NCBI GenBank assembly: GCA_018609195.1
Contig: JAHCSE010000003.1
Location: 1 to 52,754, forward strand
Length of the DNA stretch: 52,754 bases
Reading direction: 5' to 3'
Origin: Patescibacteria group bacterium
GTDB taxonomy: Bacteria > Patescibacteriota > Minisyncoccia > Minisyncoccales > RBG-13-36-15
Below, piece by piece: positions 44,153 to 52,031 of the stretch (position 1 is its first letter; the number at the start of each line of letters is the position of its first letter). The notes below the pieces were generated by a model. The model was not told the origin of the DNA. It did not search any database and worked only from the letters and a program-made list of their open reading frames with translations. The translations under genes and the position numbers were made by a program.

Positions 44153-44362
44153 TTAAGGCAAATCAATACCTCCTCTATGCCAGGGGTGGCATCGCAATAT
44201 TCTTTTTATCCCCCGAAAGGAACCTTTCAAAATCCCATATTTTTCAATTGTTAAATAAGAATATTCTGAGCAAGAAGGGTAAAATCGGCAAATTTTCCCA
44301 AAGTAAATAGAAAAAAACTTTTGATAGAATCTGATAATTTTGAGAGCACTTTTTTTCATCAT
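44153..44362 (-). CDS. yidD: Membrane protein insertion efficiency factor YidD
   Basis: [60 protein letters not shown]. Confidence 0.96.
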   Translation of the reverse strand: MMKKSALKIIRFYQKFFSIYFGKICRFYPSCSEYSYLTIEKYGILKGSFRGIKRILRCHPWHRGGIDLP

Positions 44363-44700
44363 TTTAAAATTTTCGCTTTGGTTAAAATCTTATCCAAAGT
44401 TTTTTCAATCTGCCTGAAATCTTTTTTTTCCAATCCAGTTCTAGCAATCAATATTCCATCTACTCCTTTTTTTATGGTTGGGAGTTTCAATCTAATCAGT
44501 TCACTTAATCTTCTTTTAATTTTATTCCGTAAATTAGCTTTTGTTGAAATTTTTTTCGAAACTATAAACCCAAACCGACTAATGTTTAAATTATTAAAAG
44601 TCCATTTTAAAAATAAAAAATCTTCTTTCATCCCCTTTCCTTTATTAAAAATCTTCTCAAAATCTTTCTTTTTCTTCAGCCTGTTTTTTTTCGGCAACAT
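44359..44700 (-). CDS. rnpA: Ribonuclease P protein component
   Basis: [22 protein letters not shown]...[30 protein letters not shown]. Confidence 0.95.
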   Translation of the reverse strand: MLPKKNRLKKKKDFEKIFNKGKGMKEDFLFLKWTFNNLNISRFGFIVSKKISTKANLRNKIKRRLSELIRLKLPTIKKGVDGILIARTGLEKKDFRQIEKTLDKILTKAKILK

Positions 44701-44737
44701 ATAACACTGATAATCTCGCGAATCATCCACGAATCAT

Positions 44738-44746
44738 TGTGAATAA
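44738..44746 (-). promoter_or_regulatory. Candidate DnaA box
   Basis: TTATTCACA on the minus strand, between rnpA and rpmH; degenerate TCATCCACG and TTATCCGCG nearby. Confidence 0.4.
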
Positions 44747-44789
44747 AACATTAGTGATTATCCGCGTAGGATTAGTGTTGGATGAATGG

Positions 44790-44924
44790 TTACACAGTTA
44801 GTCTCCATCTTTTTTTCCTCCTTCTTCTTAAAATTACTCTTTTTCCTCCTTTGGTTTGTCTTCTCTTCCGAAATCCATGAACCCTTTTTCTTTTTCTTCT
44901 TTTTGGTTGATATGTAATAGACAT
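44790..44924 (-). CDS. rpmH: 50S ribosomal protein L34
   Basis: Hand translation: [44 protein letters not shown]. Absent from the ORF track (44 aa). Confidence 0.96.
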   Translation of the reverse strand: MSITYQPKRRKRKRVHGFRKRRQTKGGKRVILRRRRKKRWRLTV

Positions 44925-45035
44925 TGGTTTTTATCAATTTACCAAAAATTCCAATTTTGGTCAATTTTCTCCCAATACACAATTTCTCCCCAGCTTTTTA
45001 ACAAAATGTAGCATCCCCCTTTATTTTTCCTTGAA

Positions 45036-45066
45036 TTGACAATTTTTCTTCTTTTCATGATATAAT
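45036..45066 (+). promoter_or_regulatory. Putative dnaA promoter
   Basis: TTGACA - 19 nt - TATAAT; spacer longer than optimal. Confidence 0.45.
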
Positions 45067-45101
45067 TGTGTAGTGGACACCTTGCTTTAAAAGAAAGGCA
45101 T

Positions 45102-45169
45102 CCCCAGCACCAGAACAAAGCTCGGTGCTGGACTAGTCCCGCACCGAAACGGAGTTTCTGGTGCGGGGC
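45102..45169. repeat. Dual-hairpin GGACTAGTCCC element, copy 2
   Basis: CCAGCACC...GGTGCTGG - ACTAGT - CCCGCACC...GGTGCGGG; homologous layout to 10423-10487. Confidence 0.85.
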
Positions 45170-45175
45170 AATCCT

Positions 45176-45236
45176 CAAATCGCATCCGCGATTTGGAGAA
45201 CCCAAGTGGTTTCCAAAATTACTAAAGTAATTTTGG
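45176..45236. repeat. Two further hairpins in the dnaA leader
   Basis: CAAATCGC-ATCC-GCGATTTG (45176-45195); CCAAAATTACT-AA-AGTAATTTTGG (45213-45236). Confidence 0.85.
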
Positions 45237-45285
45237 AGTAAGAATTTGCAACCTGTAGTTTTCCATTTATTATTTTATATAATTT

Positions 45286-46635
45286 ATGAATAACGAAGAA
45301 CTCTGGCAAGCAGTTTTAGCCCAGATCCAATTTAATATATCGCAGGCTAATTTTTCGACGTGGTTTAAAAATACCAGAATTTTTGATAAAAAAGACGGGG
45401 CGATTTGGGTTTCAGTTCCTAATTCTTTTTCGCAAGAGTGGCTTGAAAATAAATATCACAAAACCATCTTAAAAATTCTCCATGGTTTAGACGAGGAAAT
45501 TAAAGAAGTTAAATATCTGGTGGGGAAATTTAATTTTAAAACGCCCCAAGAGAAAGAAAAGGCTTTTTTACCAGAATCTAATCAACTTGAATTTCAAGAG
45601 TTTAAAGTCGATAAAGAAACAAATCTAAATCCCCGTTATACTTTTGAAAATTTTATTGTTGGTTCTTTTAATGAACTACCCCATGCTGCAGCTATCTCTG
45701 TTTCTAAGGATCCCGGATTAATCTACAACCCCTTATTTATTTACGGAGGGGTAGGTTTAGGAAAAACTCATCTCTTGCAGGCAATAGGTAATGAGGTTGT
45801 TAAAAATTTTCCTCAAAAAAAAGTAAGATACATTAGTTCTGAAAAATTTACTTCAGAAATGGTAGCTGCCATTCGAAATCAGAAAATAGAGAATTTGAAA
45901 GAAAAATACAGACTTCTTGATGTTTTAATTATTGATGATGTTCAGTTTTTAGCAGGAAAAGAGAAAACCCAAGAAGAATTTTTCCACACTTTTAATGCTT
46001 TGTATGAAAAAAACAAACAAATTATTCTTTCTTCTGACCACCCTCCAAAAGCAATACCTGCTTTAGAAGAAAGGCTAAGGTCGCGGTTTGAAGGAGGAAT
46101 GATTGCAGATATCAGCTTACCCGATTTCGAAACGAGAATGGCTATTTTAAATTTTAAGATGCAGGAGAGAAAAATTGATTTACAGGAAGATATTTTAAAT
46201 TATATTGCCTCAAATATCAAGAGAAACATTAGGGAACTAGAGGGAGCTTTAAATAGATTGATAGCTTATCAAAAATTAAACGCTAAAACACTTGATCTAG
46301 AAGTTGTAAAAGCTTTATTGAAAAATTTAATTCTTTCTCCAACTAAAGTGGCTAACCCGAAAAAAATAGTTCAGGTTGTAGCCGGGTTTTATGACTTAAA
46401 AGAGAAAGACATTATAGCCTCCTCTAGAAAAAGAGAGATTGTTAGGCCAAGGCAGATTGCCATTTATTTACTAAGGGAAGAGTTAAAATGTTCCTACCCT
46501 TTTATTGGAAAGAGAATTGGAGGAAAAGATCACACAACCGCAATCCACGGCTACGAGAAAATAAAAAAGGAGTTGTCGAGTAATGAAAATCTCAAAGAGG
46601 AAATCTCCTTAATAAGGCAGAGAATTTATAGTTAA
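45286..46635 (+). CDS. dnaA: Chromosomal replication initiator protein DnaA
   Basis: NPLFIYGGVGLGKTHLLQAIGNEV, LLIIDDVQFLAGKEKTQEEFFHTFN, GGKDHTTAIHGYEKI. Confidence 0.98.
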   Translation: MNNEELWQAVLAQIQFNISQANFSTWFKNTRIFDKKDGAIWVSVPNSFSQEWLENKYHKTILKILHGLDEEIKEVKYLVGKFNFKTPQEKEKAFLPESNQLEFQEFKVDKETNLNPRYTFENFIVGSFNELPHAAAISVSKDPGLIYNPLFIYGGVGLGKTHLLQAIGNEVVKNFPQKKVRYISSEKFTSEMVAAIRNQKIENLKEKYRLLDVLIIDDVQFLAGKEKTQEEFFHTFNALYEKNKQIILSSDHPPKAIPALEERLRSRFEGGMIADISLPDFETRMAILNFKMQERKIDLQEDILNYIASNIKRNIRELEGALNRLIAYQKLNAKTLDLEVVKALLKNLILSPTKVANPKKIVQVVAGFYDLKEKDIIASSRKREIVRPRQIAIYLLREELKCSYPFIGKRIGGKDHTTAIHGYEKIKKELSSNENLKEEISLIRQRIYS

Positions 46636-46745
46636 GAAACTGGGAAGAAAAGAGAGCTGCGAATTTTTTTTTATTTTTACCCAGTTTTTTAGACAAAAAT
46701 AAGAGGGAAAAGGTAAAACTCCTTCTAATAATAACAATTTATAAA

Positions 46746-47870
46746 ATGAAATTATTAATACTAAGGGAAAATTTAAAAACAGGTTTAAGTTTCGTGGAAA
46801 GAATTACAGGTAGAAATCTCTCCCTTCCTATTTTAGAAAACGTATTAATCTCAGCTGAAAAAAATTTTTTGAATTTAACCACTACTGATTTAGAAACTGC
46901 AATTTCCTGGTGGAGTTTAGCTAAAGTAGAAAAAGAAGGTAAAATAGCCAGCCCGGTTAAATTTTTTTCAAGTTTTGTTAATTTACTACCAAAGGGATCG
47001 GTTAATTTAGAAACCCAGAATTCAGCTTTATATATCGAGAGTGGGAATTTTAAAAACCAAATTAAAGGCTTCAGCCCTGAGGATTTCCCAGTTATTCCCC
47101 AAATAAAAAATAACTCTTCCTTTGAAATCAATACCGCCCCTTTTATTGAAGGGTTATCTCAGGTAGTAGAAGTTACTGCTTTAACCTCTGTCCGTCCAGA
47201 AATATCAGGTGTTTATTTTAATTTCCAGAAAGAATTTCTAAAAATAGTTGCTACTGATAGTTTTAGATTAGCTGAAAAAACTCTCTTTTTTGAGAAGAAA
47301 GAAGAGAGGGAGCATTCTTTTATTTTACCTCAGAGAGTAACCCGAGAATTGATAAATACTCTTTCGGATAAAAAAGGAAAATTATCTATTTATTTTTCTC
47401 CAACCCAAGTGATGTTTGAATTTCCTATGGATGAAGTTTCTCACCCCCAACTTCAGATTACCTCTCGATTAATAGAAGGGGAATATCCGAACTATCAGGA
47501 AATCATTCCTAAAAAATATGAGACTCAGTTTATTTTATCTAAGGGGGATTTCCTAAATCAACTTAGGGCAGCTGGGCTTTTTAGTGGAAAGATTAATGAG
47601 GTGAAACTGAAAGTTGATCCAGAAAAAAATGCAATGGAAATTTTTTCTCAGAGCCCGGATTTTGGCAAAAATCAATCTTTTCTCTCTGGGAAGGCAAAAG
47701 GAAAAAAAACGGAAATTTCTTTTAATTGGCGATTTTTAGTTGACGGTCTTTCTAATATCAAAACCCCAGAGGTGATTTTTGAATTAAATGGAGAAGAGGG
47801 CCCGGCCGTTTTAAAACCAACAACTGATCCCAGCTATCTTTACATCGCAATGCCGATTAAAGGAACTTAA
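46746..47870 (+). CDS. dnaN: DNA polymerase III beta subunit (sliding clamp)
   Basis: Follows dnaA; MKLLILRENLKTGLSFVERITGRNLSLPILENVLISAE...YLYIAMPIK. Confidence 0.97.
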   Translation: MKLLILRENLKTGLSFVERITGRNLSLPILENVLISAEKNFLNLTTTDLETAISWWSLAKVEKEGKIASPVKFFSSFVNLLPKGSVNLETQNSALYIESGNFKNQIKGFSPEDFPVIPQIKNNSSFEINTAPFIEGLSQVVEVTALTSVRPEISGVYFNFQKEFLKIVATDSFRLAEKTLFFEKKEEREHSFILPQRVTRELINTLSDKKGKLSIYFSPTQVMFEFPMDEVSHPQLQITSRLIEGEYPNYQEIIPKKYETQFILSKGDFLNQLRAAGLFSGKINEVKLKVDPEKNAMEIFSQSPDFGKNQSFLSGKAKGKKTEISFNWRFLVDGLSNIKTPEVIFELNGEEGPAVLKPTTDPSYLYIAMPIKGT

Positions 47871-47890
47871 AAACCCTCAAGTTGAATCGG

Positions 47891-49819
47891 CTATTCTGTT
47901 TCCGAGAGAGCACCTTCCATAAAAGCCCGCCAGATGGGACCAGCTATCACTATTCCTGGCTGTTTTACCATCGGGGACCCATCATTATTACCTGCCCAAA
48001 CTCCAGCTACTAAAGAAGGAGTATAACCTATAATCCAACCATCTTTAAAACTCTCAGTAGTCCCTGTTTTAGCTGCAACTTTCAAATTCTCAAAGTACAT
48101 TAAAGAATTACTTCCAAATACTGGAGCCCTTACTTCATTATCTGATAAGATATCGGTGATTAAGTTAGCAATCTCTGGTTCTAATACTCTCTTTGGAGTT
48201 TTTTTATTTTCTTCAATAATATTACCTTTAGAGTCAACAATCTTTAAAATACTGACAGGGGATACTTTCATACCTTCTGTAGCGAAAACCCCATAGGCTG
48301 ATACCATATCCAAGAGTTTTACTTCCCCTCCTCCTAAAACCAAAGAAAGTCCATAAAAAGAAGGGGGTTTATTTAAACTCGTAATCCCAAGATCTTTCGC
48401 GGTTTGAATTGAATCTTCGAGACCTGCTAAATCAGCCAGCACTTTTACTGAAGGAACGTTGAGAGACTGACCTAAAGCTTCCCTTAGCGTTACCGGTCCC
48501 CGGAATCTCCCGTCATAATTTTTGGGAATATAAGGCTTTCCTCCCCAGATCCCAAAATTGGTTTCTTCGTCAACTACAATAGTTGTGTCGGTATGCCCTT
48601 TTTTAAAGGCAGTGGCGTAAACAAAAGGCTTAAAAGCGGATCCGGGTTGTCGCCCAGGGAATTTTTTACTGCCCAAAGCTACATTAAATTGGGCCTCAAA
48701 TAAACAATTTTTTCCAGGAATACAATCTTTAGGATAAGGCTCTGCAAAAAAATCTTTGGAGCCAACCATGGCTAAAATTTTCCCGGTTTTTGGCGAAATC
48801 GCTACTAAAGTAGCATTGAAGGCTCGATAGGCTTTATTTCTCTCTACCCCTTCCTTAACCACTTTTTCTGCCAATTGCTGGAGTTCCCAATCTAAACTGG
48901 TATACACTTTGAGCCCTTTCTCTTTTAAAAATTCTTCTCCATAATTAGAAAGTAAATATTCTCTCACATATATTGCAAAGTGGGGGGCCTGAATTGTTTG
49001 TAAAATTTGAGCAAAGTCAATTTCCTCTTTTTTTGCTTCTTCGATCTCCTTCTCGGTTAAGAGACCAGCGTTTACTATTTTCTCTAAAATCAAAGCTTTT
49101 CTAATTAAAAGCTCTGTTTTATTTTCTCCATAAGGAGAAAGATAGCTTGGAGCTTGAATTAAAGAAGTTAAAATAGCAGCCTCGCCTACTGAAATTTCAG
49201 AAACGCTCTTTTTGAAAAAAGTTTGACTCGCAGCTTCCACTCCATACGCATTAGATCCAAAGGGGACCTGATTTAAATACCATTCTAAAATTTGATCTTT
49301 AGAATAACGTCTTTCTAACTCTAGGGTTAAGATAATCTCTCTCACTTTCCTTTCTAAAGTTTTTTCCCGAGTCAAAAAAGAAGAGCGGATGAGCTGCTGA
49401 GAGATGGTGGAACCTCCTTGAAGGGGTTTTCTTAATTTGAGATTCACTAAAATTGCCCGAAAAATCCCCTTAAAGTCGAGACCAAAGTGATTATAGAAAT
49501 TGGCGTCTTCGGTTAAAATTACTGCCTGTTTTAAATATTCTGGGACAATATCTAAAGGGACAACCTTTCTCTTTTCTTCGCCGTAAATTTCATATAGGAG
49601 GATTTCACCAGATCTATCATAAATTTTGGTAGATTCAATAAAGGCTTTTTCGGTAAATTTCTCAGGCCGGGAGAGGTCTTTCGCATAAAAAACAAAGATT
49701 GAAGATAACCCGATTGAAAAAAGGAGAAAGAAAAAACCAAAGAATTTGAGAACTAAAATAACCCATTTCCCCCCTTTGTTTTCTTTAAAGATGTGGCGAT
49801 GATATTTCCTTTCTGCCAT
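47891..49819 (-). CDS. Class A penicillin-binding protein (PBP1A-like)
   Basis: Transglycosylase [24 protein letters not shown]...[10 protein letters not shown]; transpeptidase [45 protein letters not shown]. Confidence 0.96.
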   Translation of the reverse strand: [642 protein letters not shown]

Positions 49820-49924
49820 ATTATTGTAGTCTCCAAATCGTAATACTGTTTAGAGGATGGTTTGCCATAACAAAAGCTCAGTTATTATATTATATTTTAA
49901 CCAAATTGGCAATATCTTTATAAA

Positions 49925-50222
49925 ATAGTTGTTCGCTCCGCTCACGAACTATTTTTTAGAAACCCACGGTTTCTAACGCTCTCCTCCGAAGAGCTGTTTT
50001 CCTACACGGGAGGAAACGCCAATGCGTTTCCCCCGACCCCCACTTAAGAGGACTTCCGTCCTCTTACGTCACTCGTTATCACTCGTTCCTATCTCCTCGA
50101 CGGGGGAAACGCCTTTTCACCCCGTATAGGAAAATAGGAGTGAGGAGCCGTAAGGCGACGAATGACGTAAGAAACCGAGGGTTTCTTAAGCTGAGGGTCG
50201 GGGTGAAAAGATACCTCCCGAC
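49925..50222. repeat. Hairpin-rich structured element, inverted pair D1/D2
   Basis: TTAGAAACC-CAC-GGTTTCTAA, TTTTCCTACACGGGAGGAAAC...GCGTTTCC, AAGAGGAC-TTCC-GTCCTCTT; reverse-orientation half contains AAGAAACCCTCGGTTTCTT...TTTTCCTATACGGGGTGAAAAGG. Confidence 0.75.
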
Positions 50223-50267
50223 CCCTCCTGTGATTATATCGGAACTTGAAACTTCCGATATAATAAA

Positions 50268-50447
50268 AAAAAGACCTTGTTAAAGGTCGCTCATCCTCTT
50301 CCAGCCTTCGGCTGGCGCTCACCTTGTTCGCTTCGGATTCACTCCTTAAAACCCCTCGGTTTTAATATTTCCGCCACGGGAAAACACCCAGTTTTCCCGC
50401 CCCTTTTCTGCTCTTTTTGCTAATTTAAAATTAGCAAAAAGGTCTTT
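50268..50447. repeat. Hairpin-rich structured element, copy C, bounded by AAAGACCTT/AAGGTCTTT
   Basis: GGTCGCTCATCCTCTTCCAGCC-TTC-GGCTGG..., TTAAAACC-CCTC-GGTTTTAA, CGGGAAAACACCCAGTTTTCCCG, CTTTTTGCTAAT-TTAAA-ATTAGCAAAAAG; homologous to 8233-8435. Confidence 0.8.
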
Positions 50448-50452
50448 AAAAA

Positions 50453-50481
50453 GTCAAACCCCGCTTAATTTACGGGGTTTG
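50453..50481 (-). terminator. Intrinsic terminator downstream of the small acidic ORF
   Basis: AAACCCCG...CGGGGTTT with T-rich tail on the minus strand. Confidence 0.7.
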
Positions 50482-50487
50482 AAGTCA

Positions 50488-50598
50488 TTACACTTCTTCT
50501 TGCTTTTCTTCTTCTGGTTTTTCTTCTTCTGGTTTTTCTTCTTCTGGTGTTTCTTCTTGGTTGAGGAAGGGATTTAAGATTTTTTCTTCGTAGACCAT
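50488..50598 (-). CDS. Small acidic protein (36 aa) with EEEKP repeats
   Basis: MVYEEKILNPFLNQEETPEEEKPEEEKPEEEKQEEV*; followed by a terminator; below ORF-track length cutoff. Confidence 0.5.
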   Translation of the reverse strand: MVYEEKILNPFLNQEETPEEEKPEEEKPEEEKQEEV

Positions 50599-50689
50599 AT
50601 TTTTTTCAATAATTTTTTTATTCAATTTTGCTCGACCTTTTTAGGACTCTTGAGCTATTATAAATTTTCAAAATAGCCTGTCAAGTCCT

Positions 50690-51184
50690 TCAAGGGCTTT
50701 TTAAAAAGGAGAAAGTGAGAGCAACAGCTAAAGCATCAGCTGCATCATCTGATCTTGGGATTTCTTTTAAATTAAGTAAAACTTTGACCATTTTTTGGAT
50801 TTGCTTTTTTTCTGCTCTCCCATAGCCGCAAATTGCCATTTTTATCTGAGGAGGAGTGAACTCATAAACCGGAATTTTCTTTGTAGCTGCAGCTAACAAA
50901 ATTACTCCTTTGGCCTGACTGACAGGGAAAGCCGTTTTTAAATTCTTAAAAAAATAGATATTCTCCACTGCCAAGACTTCTGGCTTATATTGGTTTATTA
51001 ACCGGGAAATTCCTAAATAGAGTTTTTTTAATCGCTCCCCATCAGTAAAAGAAGGATCAGTTTGAATTAATCCATAATCCAAACACCTAACTCTATTTTG
51101 AGTTTTAGGTTTCGGATTATGAATTTTGCGAACCACTCCATACCCCAACTTGGCTACTCCCGGATCTATACCTATGATGATCAT
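50690..51184 (-). CDS. ruvC: Holliday junction resolvase RuvC
   Basis: MIIIGIDPGVAKLGYGVV, VLAVENIYFFKNLKTAFPVSQAKGVILLAA, SDDAADALAVAL. Confidence 0.96.
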   Translation of the reverse strand: MIIIGIDPGVAKLGYGVVRKIHNPKPKTQNRVRCLDYGLIQTDPSFTDGERLKKLYLGISRLINQYKPEVLAVENIYFFKNLKTAFPVSQAKGVILLAAATKKIPVYEFTPPQIKMAICGYGRAEKKQIQKMVKVLLNLKEIPRSDDAADALAVALTFSFLKSP

Positions 51185-51210
51185 ATTTATAAAATGTATT
51201 TCTTAATTAT

Positions 51211-51978
51211 CTATTTATAACAATTAGGTGAACTCAAAAACTCTTCGAATTTTTCTTTTGTATTGTTTTTTAGGCCGTAGATTTCATGAAATTCTATATG
51301 GCATTTTTTACAAAGGGTAACCCCATTTTCAATCGAGGTTCGTAATTCAGAAAAATCAGCAAAATTATGAAGATGATGCGCAACTATTTTGCCTCCCCTC
51401 TCTCCACATTTTTGACAGGTCCAATTACCCCGCGCAAAAACTGACTCTCTCCATAACTTATATTCTATACTCTTTCTGATTTTTTCATTTTTAGAAATGC
51501 GTCCCCCTTTCCAATTTGGATGGTTTTCTCCTCTCTGGTTAAAGTGCGGCTTCCCTTTCTTTGCCTTGCTTATTTTTCTTCTTATTTCTATTCTTTTGGC
51601 TGGGTTCTTATTTCCTTTATGCTGCCCTTTTTTAAATTCTGTCTTGGGCGAACGACGCCTCCCCTTGAGGAGTTTACTTAATTTCTTTTTTGTTTCTTCT
51701 GGCATTTCTTTTCCTTTATTCCAAGCTTCGCGTCCCTTAAGAGCTTTGCTTAATTTTCTTTTTGTCTCTATAGATATCTCTTTTCCTTTACTCCAGGGAA
51801 TACTCCCTTTTTTAAACCACCCTTTACTTACTTTTTTTCTCCAATCCTCGGAATGTCTTCTTCCCAAATTTATTTTATTTCCCTTTTTAAATTCAGTTTT
51901 AGGAGAATAATGTTTTCCTTTCTTGATTTCGCTCATTTTCCTTTTAGCTTCTTCTGAGTGTTTGGATCCTTTTATCAT
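51211..51978 (-). CDS. NUMOD3-repeat HNH homing endonuclease (free-standing)
   Basis: Repeated HSEEAKRKMSEIKKGK / IETKRKLSKALKGREAWNKGKEM / EETKKKLSKLLKGR; HNH: CQKCGERGGKIVAHHLHNFADF...NGVTLCKKCHIEFHEIYG. Confidence 0.92.
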   Translation of the reverse strand: MIKGSKHSEEAKRKMSEIKKGKHYSPKTEFKKGNKINLGRRHSEDWRKKVSKGWFKKGSIPWSKGKEISIETKRKLSKALKGREAWNKGKEMPEETKKKLSKLLKGRRRSPKTEFKKGQHKGNKNPAKRIEIRRKISKAKKGKPHFNQRGENHPNWKGGRISKNEKIRKSIEYKLWRESVFARGNWTCQKCGERGGKIVAHHLHNFADFSELRTSIENGVTLCKKCHIEFHEIYGLKNNTKEKFEEFLSSPNCYK

Positions 51979-52031
51979 CTTATTTATTTTAAATAAATTA
52001 ATCTTCCTTCAATACACAATACAGGGGATAA

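Noticed and set aside
44701-44789. A full oriC DnaA-box cluster between rnpA and rpmH
   Set aside because: Only one consensus-type box (TTATTCACA) plus weak matches; gene order supports an origin nearby but the box cluster is not demonstrated.
44758-44982. 74-aa [25 protein letters not shown]
   Set aside because: Wrong-frame shadow of rpmH.
50089-50322. 77-aa minus ORF over the structured repeats
   Set aside because: Falls entirely in palindromic repeats; composition follows hairpin arms, no recognisable domain.
49925-50460. CRISPR array
   Set aside because: Units are heterogeneous hairpins without regular repeat-spacer periodicity; no cas genes in the window.
50268-51978. HEARO/omegaRNA-type RNA paired with the HNH gene (IscB-like system)
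   Set aside because: The HNH protein is NUMOD3-type with no RuvC-like domain; ruvC here is the housekeeping resolvase; related elements occur at 8.2 kb without any HNH gene.
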